Assembly: GCA_016719485.1 (NCBI GenBank)
Contig: JADJZB010000022.1
Location: 113,881 to 177,880, forward strand
DNA from: Holophagales bacterium
Lineage (GTDB): Bacteria > Acidobacteriota > Thermoanaerobaculia > UBA5066
Length of the DNA: 64,000 bases
Direction: 5' to 3'
This document shows, piece after piece, positions 48,761 through 58,732 of this stretch. The notes below the pieces were generated by a model. The model did not search any database. It had not been told where the DNA came from and saw nothing but the letters and a program-made list of their open reading frames with translations. How positions within the stretch are numbered: the first letter of the stretch is position 1; each line of letters begins with the position of its first letter. The position numbers were made by a program, and so were the translations under genes.

Positions 48761-49579
48761 ATGCTCACCGGAAAGCGGATCGCCATCATCGGCTCGGGGA
48801 CCATGGGACGCGCGCTGGCAGGGGGACTCCTGCGTTCCGGCAAGGTGGAACCGGGGCAGCTCGCCTGCACCGCACGAACCCGCCAGACTGCCGACAAGAT
48901 CTCCGGCGAGCTGGGCCTGCTCTGCACGACCGACAACGCCGAGGCGGCCCGCGGGGCCGACATCGTCGTCCTCTGCCTGAAGCCGAAGGACGTGGCGAAG
49001 GCGTGTGACGGGCTGAAGGCGAAGGGTGCGCTCGGCCACGCGCCGCTCCTCGTCTCGATCGCCGCCGGCATCTCGACAGCGGCCATCGAGGAGGCGGTCG
49101 GCGAGGGGATTCCGGTCGTCCGTGCGATGCCGAACACCCCCTGCTTCATCGGCAAGGGGATGACGGTCGTCTCGAAAGGGGCGCACGCCACGGACGAACA
49201 CGCGGCCGTGGCCCTCGACATCTTCTCGACGATGGGGCGGACGATGGAGCTTGAGGAGAAGCACATGGACACCGTGACCGCCCTCTCGGCGAGCGGCCCG
49301 GCGTTCATCTACGTCGTCCTCGAGTCGCTCGCCGACGGCGGCGTCATGCGCGGCCTGCCCCGCGCGGCCGCCATCGAGCTGGCCGCGCAGGCGGCCCTCG
49401 GCGCCGCGGAGATGGTCCTCGTGACGGGCCGTCACCCCGCGGCCCTGAAGGACGACGTGACGACCCCCGCCGGCTGCACGATCGCGGGCATCCTCGCAAT
49501 GGAAGACGGGCGCATCCGCTCCGTCCTCGCCCGCGGTATCGAGACGGCCGCCCGCGCTGCCGGGGAGCTGGGCAAGTGA
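48761..49579 (+). CDS. proC: pyrroline-5-carboxylate reductase
   Basis: 272 residues, the normal size. N-terminal NAD(P)-binding GSGTMGRALAGGLL (about 11-24), LKPKDVAKA, RAMPNTPCFIGKGMTVV, and the family signature LSASGPAFIYVVLESLADGG with TPAGCTIAGI near the C-terminus. It makes L-proline from pyrroline-5-carboxylate. Ribosome-binding site AGGAG. It overlaps the next gene by four bases. A TACGAT box at 48721-48726 is a possible -10. Confidence 0.97.
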   Translation: MLTGKRIAIIGSGTMGRALAGGLLRSGKVEPGQLACTARTRQTADKISGELGLLCTTDNAEAARGADIVVLCLKPKDVAKACDGLKAKGALGHAPLLVSIAAGISTAAIEEAVGEGIPVVRAMPNTPCFIGKGMTVVSKGAHATDEHAAVALDIFSTMGRTMELEEKHMDTVTALSASGPAFIYVVLESLADGGVMRGLPRAAAIELAAQAALGAAEMVLVTGRHPAALKDDVTTPAGCTIAGILAMEDGRIRSVLARGIETAARAAGELGK

Positions 49580-52283
49580 GCGCGCTCCTCGCCGCAAGCC
49601 TCCTCCTCGCCGCGAAGGCCGCCGTCGCCCCAGCCCCGGCGCTCCCAGGCACGCCGCCCTCCACCCAGCTCGCTGCCCTGAAAGCACGGTCCATCGGTCC
49701 ATCGGTCATGGGAGGACGGGTCGTCTCGATCGCTGTCGACCCGGAAGACCCCGCCACCTTCTACCTCGGCCACGCCACGGGCGGCCTCTGGAAGACGACG
49801 AATGCGGGCGCGACGTTCTCGCCGCTGATGAAGGAGGAGAAGGTCTTCTCGATCGGCGCCGTCGCGGTGGCCCCGTCGGACCCGCGAGTGATCTGGGCCG
49901 GGACGGGCGAGGCGACGGACCGCAACAGCGCCGGCTTCGGCACCGGAGTCTTCCGCTCCTCGGACGCCGGGGCGACGTGGTCGCACGTCGGCCTCGCGTC
50001 GAGCCGTGCCATCGGAAGGATCCGCGTCCACCCCGCGAGTCCCGACGTCGCGTTCGTCGCCGTCTCGGGCGACCTCTGGACGAAAGGAGGCGAGCGGGGG
50101 CTCTTCCGGACGACGGATGGCGGGAAGAGCTGGACGAAGGTGCTTTCCGCCGCGGCCCCAGACGACGCCGACACCGGCTGCGCCGACGTCGTCCTCTCTC
50201 CCGCCGACCCGAACGTCGTCTTCGCGGCGCTCTACGCGCGCCGCCGGACCCCGTGGTCCTTCACTTACGGGCCCTCCCTGACCGGCGGCCGCGACGCGGG
50301 CGGGATCTTCCGCTCGACGGACGGCGGCTCCACCTGGACGAAGCTCGCGGGCGGCCTCCCGCCCCAGACGGGCCGCATCGGACTCGCCATCTCGGCCTCG
50401 AGCCCGAAGGTGGTCATGGCGGTCGTCCAGAGCGACGCGGGAGGGACGAGCGGGATCGACGAGATCGAGAGCCGCGCCGGCGGGACTTTCCGCTCCGAGG
50501 ACGGCGGCGACACCTGGGTTCGCGCCTCACGCCTGAACCCGCGCCCCTTCTACTTCAGCCAGATCCGGATCGACCCGGTCAACGACCGGCGCGTCTACGT
50601 TCTCGGCTTCGCCCTCTCCGTCTCGGACGACGGCGGCAGGACGTGGCGCGAGGATCTCTTCGGGAAGGTCCACCCCGATTGCCACGAGCTCGTCGTCACC
50701 GGGACACCCGCGCCGCGACGCCCCGCCCCGCCGAAGGAGGGCGAGCCGCCGGAGCCGGAGAAGAAGCCGGTGTCGCCGCGCCTCTTCCTCGGAACGGACG
50801 GTGGCGCCTACCTGAGCGCCGACGCGGGCGGGACGTGGGACCACGTGGACCGGATCCCCTCCGGGCAGTTCTACCGGATATCCCTCGACGACTCCTCCCC
50901 TTACCGGATCTGCGGGGGCCTTCAGGACAACGTGAACTGGGTCGGCCCGAGCCGGACCTTCACGAAGGATGGCATCGTCAACGCGGACTGGATCCAGGTG
51001 GGGGGCGGGGACGGCTTCTGGTGCGTCTTCGATCCCGTAGACCGCAACCTCGTCTACGCCGAGTCACAGGAGGGATACGTCCACCGGTTCCACCTCGGGA
51101 GCGGCCAGGTCAGGAACCTCCGCCCGGAGCCGGCCGAGGGGCAGCCGTCCTTCCGCTTCCACTGGAACTCGCCCCTCGTCCCGAGCCGGCACGAGAAGGG
51201 AACGATGTTCCTCGCCGGGAACCGCGTCTTCCGCGTGACGGACAAGGGTGAGAAATACACGGCCGTGAGCCCCGACCTCTCGACCCAGGAGCTGACGAAG
51301 ATGACGGCGAAGGGGAGCGGCGCCGAGAACTACGGCGTCGTCTACGCCTTCTCCGAGTCGCCTCTGAAGGCCGGGCTCCTCTGGGCCGGGACCGACGACG
51401 GGAAGCTCTGGATGACGGAGGACGGCGGGGCGAAGTGGACCGACCTGACCGGCTCTCTCCCCGCGACCGCCAGGGGCAGTGGATCGCCCGCGTCGAGGCG
51501 GGGCGCCACGACGAGAAGGTCGCGTACCTGGCCGTCTCTGCCTTCCGGAGCGGGAACCACGCGCCGCTCTACTTCCGGACGGCCGACCTCGGCCGGACCT
51601 GGACCTCCGTCGCCGGAGACCTCCCGAAGGACGGGGCGGCCGACGTGATCCGCGAGGACCCGAAGAACCCCGACCTCCTCTACGCCGGGACCGAGTACGG
51701 CTTCTACGCGACCCTCGACCGCGGCCGCACCTGGGTGAAGCTGGGCGACCTGCCCACCGTCCCCGTCGACGACATCGCGATCCACGAGAGGGACCGGGAC
51801 CTCGTCGTCGCGACGCACGGCCGGAGCCTCTTCGTCATCGACGACGTGACGGCCCTGCAGGAGCTCGGCCCCGAGGTCCGTGCGAAGGCGTTGCACCTCT
51901 TCCCGCCGCGCCCCGCCGAGGCCCGGCACCTCCTCCCCGGCTGGGCCGACTGGGACGGGAAAGCGCAGTTTCGGGGAGAGAACCCGAAGGAAGGGGCGCT
52001 CCTGACGTTCTGGGTCAAGGAGGCGACCGGAGAGCCGGTGAAAGTCTCGATCGCCGGCCCGGACGGCCGGCCCGTCGCGAACCTGACGGCGCCCGGCGTC
52101 CCCGGTCTCGGGCGCGTTTCGTGGGACCTGAAGAAGACGAAGGACCTCCTCACCGAGTACGGCGGCCTACCGGCCGGCCGGCACGTAGCGCCTGGCGACT
52201 ACCGCGTGACGGTGACGTACGGCGAGGCCCGGAGCACGCAGACGCTGACGGTGACGGCGGCCGAGGGGGTCGAGACCCGGTAA
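49576..52283 (+). CDS. exported sortilin/BNR-repeat beta-propeller protein (one frameshift)
   Basis: About 902 residues if one missing base between 51457 and 51470 is restored (span 3n+2). Starts at an ATG coupled to proC. N-terminal signal peptide (SALLAASLLLAAKAAVAPAP). Multiple Asp-box/BNR motifs: SSDAGATWSHV, TTDGGKSWTKV, STDGGSTWTKL, SEDGGDTWVRA, SDDGGRTWRE, SADAGGTWDHV, TEDGGAKWTDL, then DLGRTWTSV and DRGRTWVKL in the second frame. This forms a sortilin/VPS10-type ten-bladed propeller. The C-terminal ~150 residues, with PVKVSIAGPDGRPVANL, resemble a FlgD-like/Ig-like tail that often accompanies these proteins in Bacteroidota and Acidobacteriota. Substrate unknown; likely a periplasmic or surface binding protein. 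Confidence 0.87.
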
Positions 52284-52310
52284 GCCTTCGTTCCGCTTCG
52301 CTTCGCAGGG

Positions 52311-52706
52311 CTACTGGAGCGCGGGAGGCGCCGGGACCTCTCCGCGCAGGATCTCGACTTCCTCCGGCACGCTGACGAGGAGGACGCAGCCCCCTTCGCT
52401 CCTGACCCCGTGCACGTTGTGCGGTGCGGTGTAGATGTAGTCGCCTGCCTGCAGCGAGTCCTTCCCGAGTCGCACGTCTCCCTCGAGGACGAAGATCTCC
52501 TCGCCGCCAGGGTGCGAATGGACCGGGTACGACGCGCCCGGGTCGAACCGGAGGAGGATCGTCGGGGCCCTCTTCTCCGCCTCGTCGAAACGCAGGACCT
52601 TGACGGAGACGCCGGTGACGCCCGGCTCGTCCAGGGGCTTCCAGTCGACGGCTCGGGAACGGACGAGCTGGTTCAGCGCCGGGTTCGGTCGTCGACGGTC
52701 GTCCAT
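52311..52706 (-). CDS. small cupin-domain protein (ChrR-like)
   Basis: 131 residues, a single cupin barrel. Motif 1, PVHSHPGGEEIFVLEGDV, supplies two His and a Glu as metal ligands; motif 2 is GDYIYTAPHNVHGV. The HSHPGGEE form is typical of ChrR-type and anti-sigma cupins, but no sigma factor gene is adjacent. Enzyme or sensor role unknown. Convergent with the BNR gene (27 bases). Confidence 0.88.
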   Translation of the reverse strand: MDDRRRPNPALNQLVRSRAVDWKPLDEPGVTGVSVKVLRFDEAEKRAPTILLRFDPGASYPVHSHPGGEEIFVLEGDVRLGKDSLQAGDYIYTAPHNVHGVRSEGGCVLLVSVPEEVEILRGEVPAPPALQ

Positions 52707-52877
52707 GCTCGAGTCTCCTTCGGGGCGTTCACCCGCGCGCCATCAGGACCGGGTGGGCGGCCTGGATCACGGCGCTTGCATAACGCGTGAGACGCCGGAA
52801 GGCAAGGGCGCGCAGGGAGTCCTCGACCGCCTCCTCGGCGGGCACCGGCCTGCTCTTCCATTCCGGAAACCTTCCTC

Positions 52878-52907
52878 TTGACCATCCGTATTTCACGGTG
52901 ATATCAC
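52878..52907 (+). promoter_or_regulatory. promoter with palindrome for the SPFH gene
   Basis: TTGACC (52878-52883) with a palindrome GTGATATCAC (52898-52907) occupying the -10 position (ATATCA at 52901, spacer 17). The dyad covers the -10 box and could bind a repressor. The small Arc-like protein encoded next to the SPFH gene is a candidate. The remaining bases 52707-52877 hold nothing I can identify. Confidence 0.45.
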
Positions 52908-52937
52908 TGCGAAAGCAGCCGAAAGGGAGGTTCCGCC

Positions 52938-53957
52938 ATGAAACCCACCACCCTGAGCGTCAACCGGGAAACGACGGTGACGGTCCACAACGGGTGGACG
53001 ATGCTCGTCCTCGTCCTCGCGTTCATCGTCGTGGACATCGGGCTCTTCGTCTGGTCCCTCGCGGCCGGGATTCCGGCGACGGGACACCCTTACGTCCTTC
53101 CCCTCGTCCTCTCCCTCCTCGCGATCCCGGTCTGGATCATCCTTCTCACCGGCTTCTTCACGCTGCAGCCCAACGAAGCGCGCGTCCTCGTCCTCTTCGG
53201 CGCCTACAAGGGAACGGTCCGGGAAAGCGGCTTCCACTGGGGCAACCCCTTCTACACGAACGGGTCGGGAGCCTCCTCCGCGGCCGCCACATCGGCCGAG
53301 GCGCACGGCGGCACGCCCACGGCGATCGCCGCCCAGGCCGCGGCGGCCGCCGCCCGCCACCCGAAGCGCAACAAGATCTCGCTCCGCGCCCGGACGCTGA
53401 ACGGCCAGCGCCTGAAGGTGAACGACAAGGGGGGCAACCCGATCGAGATCGCGGCCGTCGTCATCTGGCGCGTCCAGGACACGGCCATGGCGATGTTCGA
53501 CGTGGACGACTACGAGAAGTACGTCGAGACCCAGAGCGAGTCGGCCCTGCGCCACATCGCGAGCCTCTACGGCTACGACCACGGCGAGGAGGACGAGATC
53601 ACGCTTCGGTCGAACGTGGAGGACGTCTCCGCCGCCCTGCGCAAGGAGCTGCACGAGCGGCTCGTCAAGGCCGGCGTCGTCGTCGAGGAGGCGCGCCTCA
53701 CGCACCTCGCCTACGCCCCCGAGATCGCCCAGGCGATGCTCCGCCGCCAGCAGGCCGAGGCCGTCATCGCCGCCCGGCAGAAGATCGTCCACGGCGCCGT
53801 CAGCATGGTCGAGATGGCCCTCAAGGAGCTTTCGGAGAAGAACGTCCTCATCCTCGACGACGACCGGAAGGCCGCCATGGTGAGCAACCTCATGGTCGTC
53901 CTCTGCGGCGAGGCCGAGGTCCACCCCGTGGTGAACACCGGCACGCTCTACGGCTGA
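52938..53957 (+). CDS. SPFH/band-7 domain membrane protein
   Basis: 339 residues. Two N-terminal membrane helices (WTMLVLVLAFIVVDIGLFVW and YVLPLVLSLLAIPVWIILLT), then the SPFH domain (about 75-310): FTLQPNEARVLVLFGAYKGT, IEIAAVVIWRVQDTAMAMFD, QSESALRHIASLYGYD, EEARLTHLAYAPEIAQAML. It differs from the two flotillins by having a double membrane hairpin and no long coiled coil. A Gly/Ala-rich insert (about 110-140) is unusual. Good ribosome-binding site (AAAGGGAGG). Followed after eight bases by a small ribbon-helix-helix-like gene; this pairing recurs in other bacteria as I recall. Confidence 0.92.
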   Translation: MKPTTLSVNRETTVTVHNGWTMLVLVLAFIVVDIGLFVWSLAAGIPATGHPYVLPLVLSLLAIPVWIILLTGFFTLQPNEARVLVLFGAYKGTVRESGFHWGNPFYTNGSGASSAAATSAEAHGGTPTAIAAQAAAAAARHPKRNKISLRARTLNGQRLKVNDKGGNPIEIAAVVIWRVQDTAMAMFDVDDYEKYVETQSESALRHIASLYGYDHGEEDEITLRSNVEDVSAALRKELHERLVKAGVVVEEARLTHLAYAPEIAQAMLRRQQAEAVIAARQKIVHGAVSMVEMALKELSEKNVLILDDDRKAAMVSNLMVVLCGEAEVHPVVNTGTLYG

Positions 53958-53965
53958 GACCGCCG

Positions 53966-54190
53966 ATGGCGAATCCACCTGCCGCCGGACCGCCGCATCC
54001 GATGGAACCTCGAAAAGCGTTCCTGCTCCGGATCGACCCCGCCCTCTTCGCCGAGATCGAGAAGTGGGCGGCGGACGAGTTCCGGAGCGTGAACGGCCAG
54101 ATCGAGTACCTCCTCCGGGACGCGGTCCGGGCCCGGCGGCGGGGGCGGGCGCGTAGCGATTCGGCCGGCGCGACGGGACGGGAGTTCTAG
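53966..54190 (+). CDS. small Arc-like (ribbon-helix-helix) protein next to SPFH
   Basis: 74 residues. The central part, KAFLLRIDPALFAEIEKWAA followed by DEFRSVNGQIEYLLRDAV, matches Arc/MetJ-like ribbon-helix-helix DNA-binding proteins (beta strand, two helices). The tail is short and Arg-rich. It is encoded eight bases after the SPFH gene and is probably cotranscribed. It may bind the palindrome at 52898-52907, but that is a guess. It is short enough to be easily missed. Confidence 0.75.
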   Translation: MANPPAAGPPHPMEPRKAFLLRIDPALFAEIEKWAADEFRSVNGQIEYLLRDAVRARRRGRARSDSAGATGREF

Positions 54191-54215
54191 AATCCGCCGC
54201 AAGAGGAGAGATCCC

Positions 54216-54746
54216 ATGAAGCGCTTCCTGTGCCTCGTTGCCGTTTCTGCCCTCGCCGCCTCCGCGACGCTCGCTCAGGTCCCCGCCGCCGTACCGGCCG
54301 CACCGGCGGCACCGGCGGCCCAGGCGGCCGCTGCGCCAACCCTCACCGTCGAGAACTCCGCCAACCCGGACCTCGTCGGCTCCCTGGTGAGCAAGCTCGG
54401 CGTGACGCCCATGCAGGCCGAAGGGGGGGCGGGAGCGCTTCTCGGGCTCGCCAAGGGGAAGCTCAAGGCTGACGACTTCGCGAAAGTCGCAACCGCGATT
54501 CCCGGCACGGACAAGCTGATCGCATCCGCCCCGGTCGCGGACGCCCCGAAAGGCGGCGGCGCTCTCGGAGCGGCGGCCGGCGCGGTGGGCGGTAAAGCCG
54601 CCGGGCTCGCGGGCCTTGCCCCGGTCTTCAGCAAGCTCGGCCTGAAGAGCGACATGGTGGCGAAGTACGCGCCGGTCGTCGTCGACTACGCCCAGAAGAA
54701 GGGGGGCGACACGGTCGGCAAGCTCCTCGGGGGCGTTCTCAAGTAG
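54216..54746 (+). CDS. exported DUF2780-type small protein
   Basis: 176 residues. Signal peptide (FLCLVAVSALAASATLAQ), an Ala/Pro-rich linker, then two helical units: LVGSLVSKLGVTPMQAEGGA ... and PVFSKLGLKSDMVAKYAPVV, ending with DTVGKLLGGVL. The repeat of KLG..-..A-rich helices is typical of DUF2780 (VcgC/VcgE-related). Function unknown. Ribosome-binding site GAGGAGAG. Convergent with the nitroreductase, six bases apart. Confidence 0.8.
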   Translation: MKRFLCLVAVSALAASATLAQVPAAVPAAPAAPAAQAAAAPTLTVENSANPDLVGSLVSKLGVTPMQAEGGAGALLGLAKGKLKADDFAKVATAIPGTDKLIASAPVADAPKGGGALGAAAGAVGGKAAGLAGLAPVFSKLGLKSDMVAKYAPVVVDYAQKKGGDTVGKLLGGVLK

Positions 54747-54752
54747 GAGCCC

Positions 54753-55447
54753 TTACTTCCAGACGGCGATCTCGTCGAGGGCCTTCCGCGAGAGGTCGGG
54801 GACCTTCGCGCCGGGCGCGGGTAGCCCACCGGCATTACGAGCAGCGCCTTCTCGTTCGCGGGCCGGCCGAGCAACTCGCGCAGGAAGACCATCGGGCTCG
54901 GCGTGTGGGTCAGCGTCACGAGACCCATCCGGTGGACGGCCGCGATGAAGAGCCCCGCCGCGATCCCGCACGACTCCGGGACGTAGTAGTGCGTCCGCTT
55001 CGAGCCGTCGGATCGCACTCCGTGCGTCTGCGCGAAGAGGACGACGATCCACGGCGCGTCGGTGAGATGCGCCTTGACCTCGTCGGTGCCGAGAGGCGCG
55101 AGCGCCTCGAGCCACTCCTCGGGGGCGCGGCCACCGTAGAACTCGCGCTCCTCCTTCTCGGCGGCCTCGCGGATCTGCCGCTTGAGGCCGGGGTCGGAGA
55201 CGGCGACCCAGGTCCAGGGCTGCTGGTGGGCGCCGCTCGGCGCCGTCCCCGCCGTCCGGATCGCCCACTCGATCAGCTCCCTCGGCACCGGATCGGTCGA
55301 GAAGTGCCGCGTCGTGCGGCGGCGGTCCATCTCCTCGAAGAACGTCCGCGCGCGCTCGGCGGACTCCGGGAGCGTCCGGCGAGTGAACGAGAGCGGCACG
55401 AAGGGGCGGGACGGGAATCCGGGATCCTTCCGAGTCGGTTCCGTCAC
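54753..55447 (-). CDS. nitroreductase-family flavoprotein (one frameshift near the C-terminus)
   Basis: 231 residues once one missing base around 54814-54825 is supplied (span 3n+2). Conserved: FFEEMDRRRTTRHFSTDPVP, IRTAGTAPSGAHQQPWTWVA (about 65-84) and the end ALLVMPVGYP... (P)GAKVPDLSRKALDEIAVW. The nitroreductase family uses FMN and NAD(P)H. The protein resembles the iodotyrosine-deiodinase/BluB side of the family by its ASSxxxxxQPW-like motif. Substrate unknown. Followed without the missing base, translation ends 67 bases later in the DUF2780 gene with a basic, unrelated tail. Confidence 0.88.
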
Positions 55448-55502
55448 GGAGATCTCCTTTCGGTGGGCAGGATCGTCGCATTCCTCGATCTCGCTCGGGA
55501 CC

Positions 55503-55508
55503 TACAAT
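55503..55508 (+). promoter_or_regulatory. -10 box of the M16 peptidase operon
   Basis: TACAAT, about 65 bases before the ATG of the first M16 gene, giving a normal leader with a GGAGGAAGAG ribosome-binding site. The -35 region is weak. Position is between the divergent nitroreductase and M16 genes. Confidence 0.4.
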
Positions 55509-55572
55509 GTCCGATGGCCCGTGCTTCGCGTGGACCGCCGCCCACTCCCATCTACACATCGGAGGAAGAGCC

Positions 55573-57231
55573 ATGAACGTCCTCAGAGGCCGCACCATCG
55601 CCGTCCTGCTGGCCGCAGCGGCATCCATCGCGGCCCCCCTGCCCGCCCAGGAGATCGACGTCGTCGAGCGGACGTTGTCCAACGGCATGAAGGTCCTGAT
55701 AGTCGAGCGGCACGACCAGCCGACCGTCTCCTGCGGCTGGCTCGCCCGCGTCGGAAGCGCGAACGAACGGCCCGGCATCACCGGCCTCGCCCACCTCTTC
55801 GAGCACATGATGTTCAAGGGGACGAAGACGATCGGCACGAAGGACGCCGCGCGCGACCTCGAGCTGAACGGCATGCAGGACGAGGTGCAGGTCTTGATCC
55901 GCGAGGAGATGGCGGTTCTGCGCGAAAAGCAGCGCCGCGGCGAGATCGCGGACATGATGGATCCGGCCGCCCGGACCCCGCGCCTCGGCGAGCTCCTCGC
56001 GAAGTTCGACGCGCTCGTCGCCCAGCAGCGCGCGCTCATCGTCAAGGACGAGATGGACAAGATCTACCAGGAGAACGGCTCGACCGGGCTGAACGCGTCG
56101 ACGAGCAATGACCGGACGTTCTACATCGTCGGCATCCCGTCCAACAAGGTCGAGCTCTGGGCCTGGCTCGAATCCGACCGGCTCGCGAATCCGGTCTTCC
56201 GCGAGTTCTACAGCGAGCGGAACGTCATCCTGGAGGAGCGCCGGCAGACGCTCGAGTCGCGCCCCGGCGGGACGGTGAACGAGGCGTTCAACGCGATGAC
56301 GTGGATGGCGCACCCGTACCACTGGCAGGTCATCGGCTGGCCGAGCGACATCGCCCAGGTGACACGCGAGCAGGGCAGCGAGTTCTTCGCCACCTACTAC
56401 GCCCCGAACAACCTCACGGCGATTCTCGTCGGCGACCTCGACCCCGAGAAGACGCACGCCCTCATGGAGAAGTACTTCGGCCGGATCCCCGCGAACCCGA
56501 AGGGGGTCCCGCCGGTCGTGACGATGGAGCCCGTCCAGCCCGCCGAGCAGCGGATGGTGGCCGAGGTCGAGATGACGCCGTCCGCGGAGGCCTCCTACAA
56601 GGCCGTTCCCGCCGTCCACGGCGACGCGGCGGCCCTGCAGGTCCTCGGCGTCGTCCTCGGCGGAGCGCCGATGACCGGCCGCCCCGGCATGGGCGGACCG
56701 ACGCGTCCGCCGTCGGGCCGGCTCCACCGGGCCCTCGTCCTCGACCAGAAGGCCGCGACCCGCGCCTCGGCCTACTTTCGCGGGCAGAAGTACGGCGGCC
56801 TCTTCACGGTCTCCGCGACGCCGGCCCCCGGCAAACGGCCCGGCGAGGTCGAACCGCTCCTCTACGCCGAGCTCGACAAGGTCGTGAAGGAAGGAATCTC
56901 CGACGACGAGCTGGCCCGCGCGAAGAACGCCCTCCGCGTTGCCTTCTACACCCGGCTCGAGAGCAACTCCGGTATCCGCGAGTCTCTCGCCCAGGCCGAG
57001 AGCAGCGGCACGTACCGGGACCTCCTGGATTCTCCGAAGAAGGTCGAGGCCGTGACCCGCGACGACGTCCAGCGCGTCGCGAAGAAGTACCTCGTGAAGG
57101 AGAGCCGCAGCGTCCTCCTCACGACGCGCAAGGGCGGGGGCGAGGGGATGCCGCGGCGCCGCCCCGGCGGCATGCCCCCCGGAGCGCCCCCGGCCCCAGC
57201 CGCCGCCCCGGTCCCGGAGGTGAAGGGATGA
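55573..57231 (+). CDS. M16-family zinc peptidase, active subunit
   Basis: 552 residues from the ATG with GGAGGAAGAG upstream. Signal peptide (RTIAVLLAAAASIAAPLPAQ). The zinc motif HLFEHMMFKGT (HxxEH) is present, with the downstream Glu in ERNVILEERR, so this is the catalytic partner of a two-subunit processing-type peptidase of the pitrilysin family. An internal insertion with QVLIREEMAVLREKQRRGEI (about 100-160) distinguishes it from short M16 proteins. The C-terminal tail is Pro/Met-rich. The stop overlaps the start of the second subunit. Confidence 0.95.
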   Translation: MNVLRGRTIAVLLAAAASIAAPLPAQEIDVVERTLSNGMKVLIVERHDQPTVSCGWLARVGSANERPGITGLAHLFEHMMFKGTKTIGTKDAARDLELNGMQDEVQVLIREEMAVLREKQRRGEIADMMDPAARTPRLGELLAKFDALVAQQRALIVKDEMDKIYQENGSTGLNASTSNDRTFYIVGIPSNKVELWAWLESDRLANPVFREFYSERNVILEERRQTLESRPGGTVNEAFNAMTWMAHPYHWQVIGWPSDIAQVTREQGSEFFATYYAPNNLTAILVGDLDPEKTHALMEKYFGRIPANPKGVPPVVTMEPVQPAEQRMVAEVEMTPSAEASYKAVPAVHGDAAALQVLGVVLGGAPMTGRPGMGGPTRPPSGRLHRALVLDQKAATRASAYFRGQKYGGLFTVSATPAPGKRPGEVEPLLYAELDKVVKEGISDDELARAKNALRVAFYTRLESNSGIRESLAQAESSGTYRDLLDSPKKVEAVTRDDVQRVAKKYLVKESRSVLLTTRKGGGEGMPRRRPGGMPPGAPPAPAAAPVPEVKG

Positions 57232-58690
57232 ACCGCTTCGTGAACTGCGGCGCACTCCTGCTCGCCGTCTCGGCGTCCTGCGGCCCTCGGGCAGGCGATC
57301 CCTGACCGCCCCGAGAAGCCCTCCTATCCCCTATCGCCTTCCAGGTCCCGAAGGCGAAGGACGCGAAGGTCGTCCTGAAGAACAGAGTCCCGGCCTACCT
57401 CGTCTCCGATCCGACGGGCGTCCCGCTCGTCCGCATCACCGTCTGGTGGCGGGGCGGCGCCTACATGGAGCCGGCCGGGAAGGAAGGGCTCGCGAACCTT
57501 CGGCTCCCAGCTCGCCGTCGGCGGGACGCAGAAGAGGGACGCCGCGGCGGTCGAGGACCGCCTCGAGGCTCTCGCGGCGACGCTGTCGTCGGCCTCCACC
57601 GCGACGAGCGGCAGCCTCTACCTCCAGGTGCAGGAGAAAGACCTGGCCGAGGGGCTCGACCTCATGATGCAGGCCCTCACCCAGCCTGGGTTCGCGCAGG
57701 ACCGGCTCGACCTCGCCAAGAAGGGCGCGAGGCAGGCGCTCGAGCGGCGCAACGACGCCGTCACGTCGATCGCCCAGATCCAGATGCCCACTCTCCTCTT
57801 CGGCGAGAAGTTCTTCGCCACGGAAAACACGACCGCCGCGAGCCTCGACGCGATCACGCGCGAGAGATCTCCTCGCGTTCCACGCCGGGCTCCTCCACCT
57901 CGGCGAACCTCGCCGTCGCCGTCTCTGGGAAGTTCGAAAAGAAGGCGATGGTCGACCTCCTCAACGGACGGTCGGCGCGATCGCGGCGGGAAAGACCGCG
58001 CGCCTGAGCCCGAAGGTGCCCGAGCCCGACTTCGCGCGGACGCCGGGACTCTACGTCTGCGACAAGGACGCCCCGCAGGCGATGCTCCAGTGGGCCTTCC
58101 CGGGATGCGCCGCTCCGACCCCGACTGGTACCCGGCAATGGTGATGAACCACGTCCTCGGCGGTGGCGGCTTCACGGCGCGCCTCATGAAGAAGATCCGC
58201 TCGACGAGGGCCTCACGTACGGCGTGAGGACGACGCTCGGCGAGGGGCCCCACTGGCGCGGCGACCTGACCGGCGGCCTCCAGACGAAGAACACCACGGT
58301 GGCCTACGCCCCGCGCCTCGCGCTCGCCGAGATGCAGAGGCTGAAGGACGAGGCGTGCTGACCGAGTCCGAGCTGGCGTCGGTCAAGGACGGCCTCGTCG
58401 AGTCGTTCCCCGCTCAGTGGGCGAGCCGCCAGGCGATCGCGAACCGCTTCGCCGAGGAGCAGCTGAACGGCTGGCCCGAAGACTGGTGGGTCGACTACCG
58501 CGAGAAGGTGAAGGCGGTGACGGCCGCCGACGTCCGGAAGCTGGCGAAGAAGCTCCTCGAGCCGGAGAAGATGGTCGTCCTCGCGGTCGGCAAGGCCTCC
58601 GAGGTCGAGTCGGGTGACCTGGACCACCCGGGCGCCCTGAAGGACGCGGTGAGGCTCCCGCCTCCGGGTGCTGCTCCCGCGATCCGCTGG
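57228..58690 (+). pseudogene. M16-family peptidase, inactive partner subunit (several indels)
   Basis: ATG at 57228 overlaps the previous stop (ATGA). The product is readable but changes frame at least six times: signal peptide NCGALLLAVSAS; VPKAKDAKVVLKNRVPAYLV; RITVWWRGGAYMEPAGKEGL; LAVGGTQKRDAAAVEDRLEA; QEKDLAEGLDLMMQALTQPG; AMVMNHVLGGGGFTARLMKK; LTYGVRTTLGEGPHWRGDLT; QWASRQAIANRFAEEQLNGW; ADVRKLAKKLLEPEKMVVLA. There is no HxxEH; GKEGLANL stands at that place, as in the non-catalytic partner subunit. The end near 58690 is uncertain. Indels at this density, without loss of conserved segments, look like sequence errors rather than decay. Confidence 0.8.
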
Positions 58691-58732
58691 CTCACGCTCG
58701 CCGCTGCCCTGACGGCCCGATCCGGCTCCCCC

